Source: Pyrinomonadaceae bacterium (GTDB lineage: Bacteria > Acidobacteriota > Blastocatellia > Pyrinomonadales > Pyrinomonadaceae). Taken from it: DNA of 64,000 bases. Made by a program: the position numbers and the translations under genes. Within the stretch, counting starts at the first letter, position 1. Each line of letters starts with the position of its first letter. The notes under the pieces were generated by a model. It was given only the letters and a program-made list of their open reading frames with translations, was not told where the DNA came from and did not search any database. Of the stretch, positions 61,264 through 64,000 are shown piece after piece. The stretch is taken from contig JANQRU010000001.1 in assembly GCA_028284415.1 (NCBI GenBank), forward strand, positions 620,001 through 684,000, read 5' to 3'.

Positions 61264-62352
61264 ATGAGTCAGGTAACTGAAGAGAAGGTTTTAGAACAAT
61301 TAAGTAAGATCAAGGATCCGGATTTAAGAAAAGATATTGTCACGCTGGAATTTATCAAAGATTTAGAGATCGAAGGCGGTGACGTTTCATTTCGAATAGT
61401 TTTAACCACACCCGCATGTCCTGTAAAAGACGAATTTGAAGCCGACGCAAAAGAATTAGTAGGAAGCATCGAAGGCGTTGAAAATGTTAATGTAACTATG
61501 GATGCCGAAGTTCCGAAAGGACGCGGAATTGCAAATAATGTAGCGATTCCCGGCGTTAAGAACATTATTGCAGTATCAAGTGGTAAAGGCGGCGTTGGAA
61601 AATCAACAGTTGCAGTTAATTTAGCAGTCGCTTTAACAAAAAACGGTGCAAAAGTCGGTTTGATGGATGCAGATGTTTATGGTCCGAATATCCCTATGAT
61701 GCTCGGTGCGGGACAAACTCAACCTCAAGTTGGTCCGGGCAATAAGTTAATTCCATTGGAAGCTCACGGGGTAAAATTGATTTCGATGGCAGTTTTAGTT
61801 CCGCCTGACAAACCGATGGTTTTGCGTGGTCCAATGCTTCACGGCGTCGTTAGGCAATTTTTGAGTGATGTTAATTGGGGCGAATTGGATTATCTAATCG
61901 TTGATATGCCGCCGGGAACAGGTGACGTCCAGCTTTCACTTGCTCAATTAGTTCCCGTGCAAGGTGCGGTTTTAGTTACGACTCCGCAAAATGTTTCCTT
62001 GTCTGATGTGACCCGTGCATTGAAAATGTTCGAGCAGGTCGCAGTTCCCGTTTTGGGGGTGATCGAAAATATGTCTTATTTCATCCCGCCAGATATGCCC
62101 GACAAACGCTACAACATTTTCGGTGAAGGCGGCGGAAAGAAATTTGCCGACGATTATGGAATTCCATTTTTAGGCGAAGTCCCACTCGGAATGGAAGTCC
62201 GGGAAGGTGGTGACAAAGGAACGCCTGTGATCGTTTCGCATCCCGATTCGCCACAATCCAAAGCGTTCCACAAAACAGCAGAAGAGGTGGCAAGACAGAT
62301 TTCAATTGAGGCGATGAAACCGGAATTAACAATTTTGTCGAGAGCTGGCTGA
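61264..62352 (+). CDS. mrp: Mrp/NBP35-type Fe-S cluster carrier P-loop ATPase
   Basis: A 362-residue Mrp (ApbC) protein. The N-terminal DUF59/MIP18-like domain (TEEKVLEQLSKIKDPDLRKDIVTLEFIKDL in parts) is followed by an ATPase with deviant Walker A SSGKGGVGKSTVAVNLA, DADVYGPNIPMMLG, and VDMPPGTGDVQLSL. It lacks the usual C-terminal CxxC, which in Mrp coordinates the cluster; only scattered cysteine is visible, so cluster binding may differ. It lies with erpA and ygfZ, forming an Fe-S set. Confidence 0.9.
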   Translation: MSQVTEEKVLEQLSKIKDPDLRKDIVTLEFIKDLEIEGGDVSFRIVLTTPACPVKDEFEADAKELVGSIEGVENVNVTMDAEVPKGRGIANNVAIPGVKNIIAVSSGKGGVGKSTVAVNLAVALTKNGAKVGLMDADVYGPNIPMMLGAGQTQPQVGPGNKLIPLEAHGVKLISMAVLVPPDKPMVLRGPMLHGVVRQFLSDVNWGELDYLIVDMPPGTGDVQLSLAQLVPVQGAVLVTTPQNVSLSDVTRALKMFEQVAVPVLGVIENMSYFIPPDMPDKRYNIFGEGGGKKFADDYGIPFLGEVPLGMEVREGGDKGTPVIVSHPDSPQSKAFHKTAEEVARQISIEAMKPELTILSRAG

Positions 62353-62471
62353 ATATTTGGCAAAGATAAAGCCTTGTCAGACATCTAAAATTCAGTTAAT
62401 ATTGAAATTAAAGTAAAGATTGGTTATAAACTAATCAGAAATTTTTTATTGAGGAGAATATAAATAAAATT

Positions 62472-62828
62472 ATGGCAGCAGTTGCAGCACCTGAAATTGA
62501 ATTGCTAGTAACGCCTAGTGCGGCTGAAGAGATTAATAAGTTTATGGCTGGTGAAGATGATTTACCGGAAACTGCCGGATTGAGAGTTCGTGTAGTTCCA
62601 GGTGGATGTTCGGGTTTTCAATACAGTTTGAATATTGAAGAAGAATCAAAAACCGGTGACACAATCATTGAACAAGAAGGCGTAAGACTTTTTGTAGATA
62701 TGTTTTCAGGTCAATATCTGAATGGTATTACAGTTGATTATGTATCAAATATGATGGGTTCAGGTTTTACATTTGAGAATCCAAACGCAACAGGCGGTTG
62801 TGGTTGCGGAAGTTCATTTTCAGCATAG
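62472..62828 (+). CDS. erpA: Iron-sulfur insertion protein (ErpA/IscA type)
   Basis: A 118-residue A-type carrier. GGCSGFQYSL holds the first cluster cysteine, and the GGCGCGSSFSA end holds the CxC pair; the middle has VRLFVDMFSGQYLNGITVDYV. It hands Fe-S clusters to target enzymes. Being 119 bp after mrp on the same strand with a terminator behind, it may be transcribed with it. The long N-terminal extension is only a few residues. Confidence 0.92.
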   Translation: MAAVAAPEIELLVTPSAAEEINKFMAGEDDLPETAGLRVRVVPGGCSGFQYSLNIEEESKTGDTIIEQEGVRLFVDMFSGQYLNGITVDYVSNMMGSGFTFENPNATGGCGCGSSFSA

Positions 62829-62846
62829 TCTAAAATTATTGTGAAA

Positions 62847-62883
62847 CAAATCAGGGATCGCTTTTGGGTCTCTGATTTTTTTT
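62847..62883 (+). terminator. Intrinsic terminator after erpA
   Basis: Stem 62847-62856 (AAATCAGGGA) with 62868-62877, one G-U pair, 11-base loop, followed by T6 in the continuation to 62883. Confidence 0.75.
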
Positions 62884-62885
62884 GT

Positions 62886-63269
62886 TTTTTGGAAGTTTTC
62901 CTTGATTGGAACTTTGTCTTAGTTAATCCAAGGACAACTGAAGAACGCACGGTTTAGGCGGAGAAGATGGGCAGGGTTTTTTACATTTTCACTAGTTGTC
63001 CTTGTGTGTTTTATCCCACAATCGCTAAAAAAACTTGCCAAAGTATGCCCTTTTATTGTTAAAATAGTCACGGCTACTTGCTTTTTCAACCATTTTTAGA
63101 GAACATTCTAAAGTCCTAACTAAAATAATTAAAAAATAAATTAAGTTTTAAATCTAGAAAGTTTTAATAAACTTTTTGGAAAAATGTGAGTTTTGGCAAT
63201 ATTTTTTAAATAAGGGCTATCCCCCTTTCAAATGTCAATCCTCGCCCCCAAGATATACCCAGAATTATT
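62886..63269. other. Intergenic region before the NlpC/P60 gene
   Basis: About 380 bp without a convincing gene. It contains an 11-bp inverted repeat at its left side (62929-63004) and AT-rich DNA to the right. No clear promoter or ribosome-binding site was found for the ATG at 63270. Confidence 0.55.
62929..63004. repeat. Inverted repeat CAAGGACAACT with 54-bp interior
   Basis: CAAGGACAACT (62929-62939) and its complement (62994-63004) enclose 54 bp that is GC-richer than its surroundings (GGCGGAGAAGATGGGCAGGG). It could be a small mobile element, an untranslated RNA structure, or chance; there is no second copy in the window. Confidence 0.35.
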
Positions 63270-63977
63270 ATGAGTTTTTATAAGCAGTTCCCCAGAAATG
63301 CAGTAAGTTTTTCATTTGCAATTATTCTAACAATTTTCTCTGTAAACTCTGTTGATGCACAAAACAGAGCAAGAATAGTAAACCAACCCCAAACACAAGA
63401 AACACAAACAACAAAAACGAAGGTAAATAAAAACGAAAATAGAAGAAGAGGATTAACCAACAAAATAGTTGTCGTTAAAACGCCTAAGAAGAAAAGTTTG
63501 GTTAAAAAAACTTCTTCAAGTAAATCAACCCGTCTAGACAAAAGAGGAAATAGAGCTTATCTAAGTCCTGTTATGAAATCTATGATGATGCGTTCTATTC
63601 AGTCAAAGATTGGAATACGTTATCGCTTAGGAACACAAGGTCCGAACCGTTATGATTGCTCAGGCTTTGTCTGGAAAGTTTTTCAAGAATCCGGAATACC
63701 TTTTACAAGAACTAGTGCCAGAGTTTTTTGGCGAACGTTTGAACCTGTTCGCGGCGACGATAGATTTGAATTTGGAACTTTGGTTTTCTTTAATCGTTTA
63801 GGTCACGTTGGAATCGTCGTAGATAGAAATGGTTTCTATCATGCATCATCAAGTAAAGGTGTTACCTATTCCAAATTTAAAGGTTATTGGTCAAGAAGAA
63901 TTGTTGGATATAGGCGTGTTCCACAAAGCTATTTTAGCTGGAATAACGCTGTTGAAGATGAAAAATTTAATAAATAG
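63270..63977 (+). CDS. Secreted NlpC/P60 cell-wall hydrolase
   Basis: A 235-residue protein with a signal peptide (FSFAIILTIFSVNSVDAQ) and a Lys/Arg-rich linker (NKNENRRRGLTNKIVVVKTPKKKS in parts), followed by an NlpC/P60 domain. The Cys is in NRYDCSGFVWKVF, the His in GHVGIVVDRNGFYHASSS, and the YRLGTQGPN stretch precedes the Cys. It cleaves peptidoglycan stem peptides, probably between D-iGlu and the diamino acid, in wall turnover. The stop lies near the window edge. Confidence 0.9.
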   Translation: MSFYKQFPRNAVSFSFAIILTIFSVNSVDAQNRARIVNQPQTQETQTTKTKVNKNENRRRGLTNKIVVVKTPKKKSLVKKTSSSKSTRLDKRGNRAYLSPVMKSMMMRSIQSKIGIRYRLGTQGPNRYDCSGFVWKVFQESGIPFTRTSARVFWRTFEPVRGDDRFEFGTLVFFNRLGHVGIVVDRNGFYHASSSKGVTYSKFKGYWSRRIVGYRRVPQSYFSWNNAVEDEKFNK

Positions 63978-64000
63978 GAAATTTTCTAAAACAAAAAACA

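Overview
The window is an AT-rich bacterial chromosome segment with almost continuous, densely packed genes and no rRNA, tRNA or phage module that I could recognise. The organism is a diderm (LpxC), has type IV pili (PilT), uses a bacillithiol-type thiol system (YpdA-like reductase) and carries HflX, ribosomal protein S1, a 7TM-HD receptor and secreted LolA-like proteins of a kind I associate with Acidobacteriota, probably class Blastocatellia. That placement is inference from family resemblance, not a measured result.

Layout. 1-5.4 kb: acyl-CoA and branched-chain type catabolism (epoxide-hydrolase-like protein, two crotonase-family proteins, acyl-CoA carboxylase beta subunit), a methyltransferase, inorganic pyrophosphatase and a cupin. 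5.4-7.3 kb: a two-gene PtuA-PtuB (Septu type I) anti-phage module placed inside that metabolic operon with translation-coupled joints on both sides. 7.3-14.6 kb: an ATP-grasp protein, lpxC, and a molybdenum-enzyme cluster (fdhD, a small partner gene, an FdhF/YdeP oxidoreductase, mobA). 14.7-26.6 kb: gnd, a kinase, a PLP dehydratase, a patch of secreted accessory proteins with a decayed gene tail, cinA, a ferredoxin-fold protein lacking a normal cysteine set, and a Fur regulator. 26.7-32.7 kb: a 1184-residue BrxC/PglY-like P-loop protein standing alone, an M48 protease and an NHL-repeat protein. 32.8-46.7 kb: hflX (apparently starting at ATT), the 7TM-HD protein, a papain-like protease, HIT, HU, rpsA, phzF-like, pilT, a LexA-like repressor that has lost its self-cleavage residues, and malic enzyme. 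47-54.6 kb: a catalytically altered alpha/beta hydrolase, then a two-component system with two putative target genes, and a metalloprotease. 54.7-64 kb: recQ, a DUF4291 gene broken by one in-frame stop, ypdA, a four-helix-bundle gene, ygfZ, uracil-DNA glycosylase, mrp, erpA and an NlpC/P60 hydrolase.

Most striking point. At 48-53.6 kb a histidine kinase/response regulator pair sits beside two secreted-protein genes. Each of those two genes has, at the same distance (64 nt) before its ATG, a nearly identical tandem array of 11-bp repeats typical of an OmpR-family binding site. One target protein contains two tandem copies of a DKxGxxLTEN motif that also occurs in the extracytoplasmic sensor domain of the kinase, and the DNA of the kinase copy and one target copy agrees at 37 of 44 positions. 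This looks like a self-contained envelope-sensing circuit in which the sensor and its secreted output share a module. I know of no description of it, but I could not search.

Other signals worth attention are the hflX AUU start, the non-cleavable LexA paralogue with its probably leaderless promoter and palindromic element, and the seamless Septu insertion.
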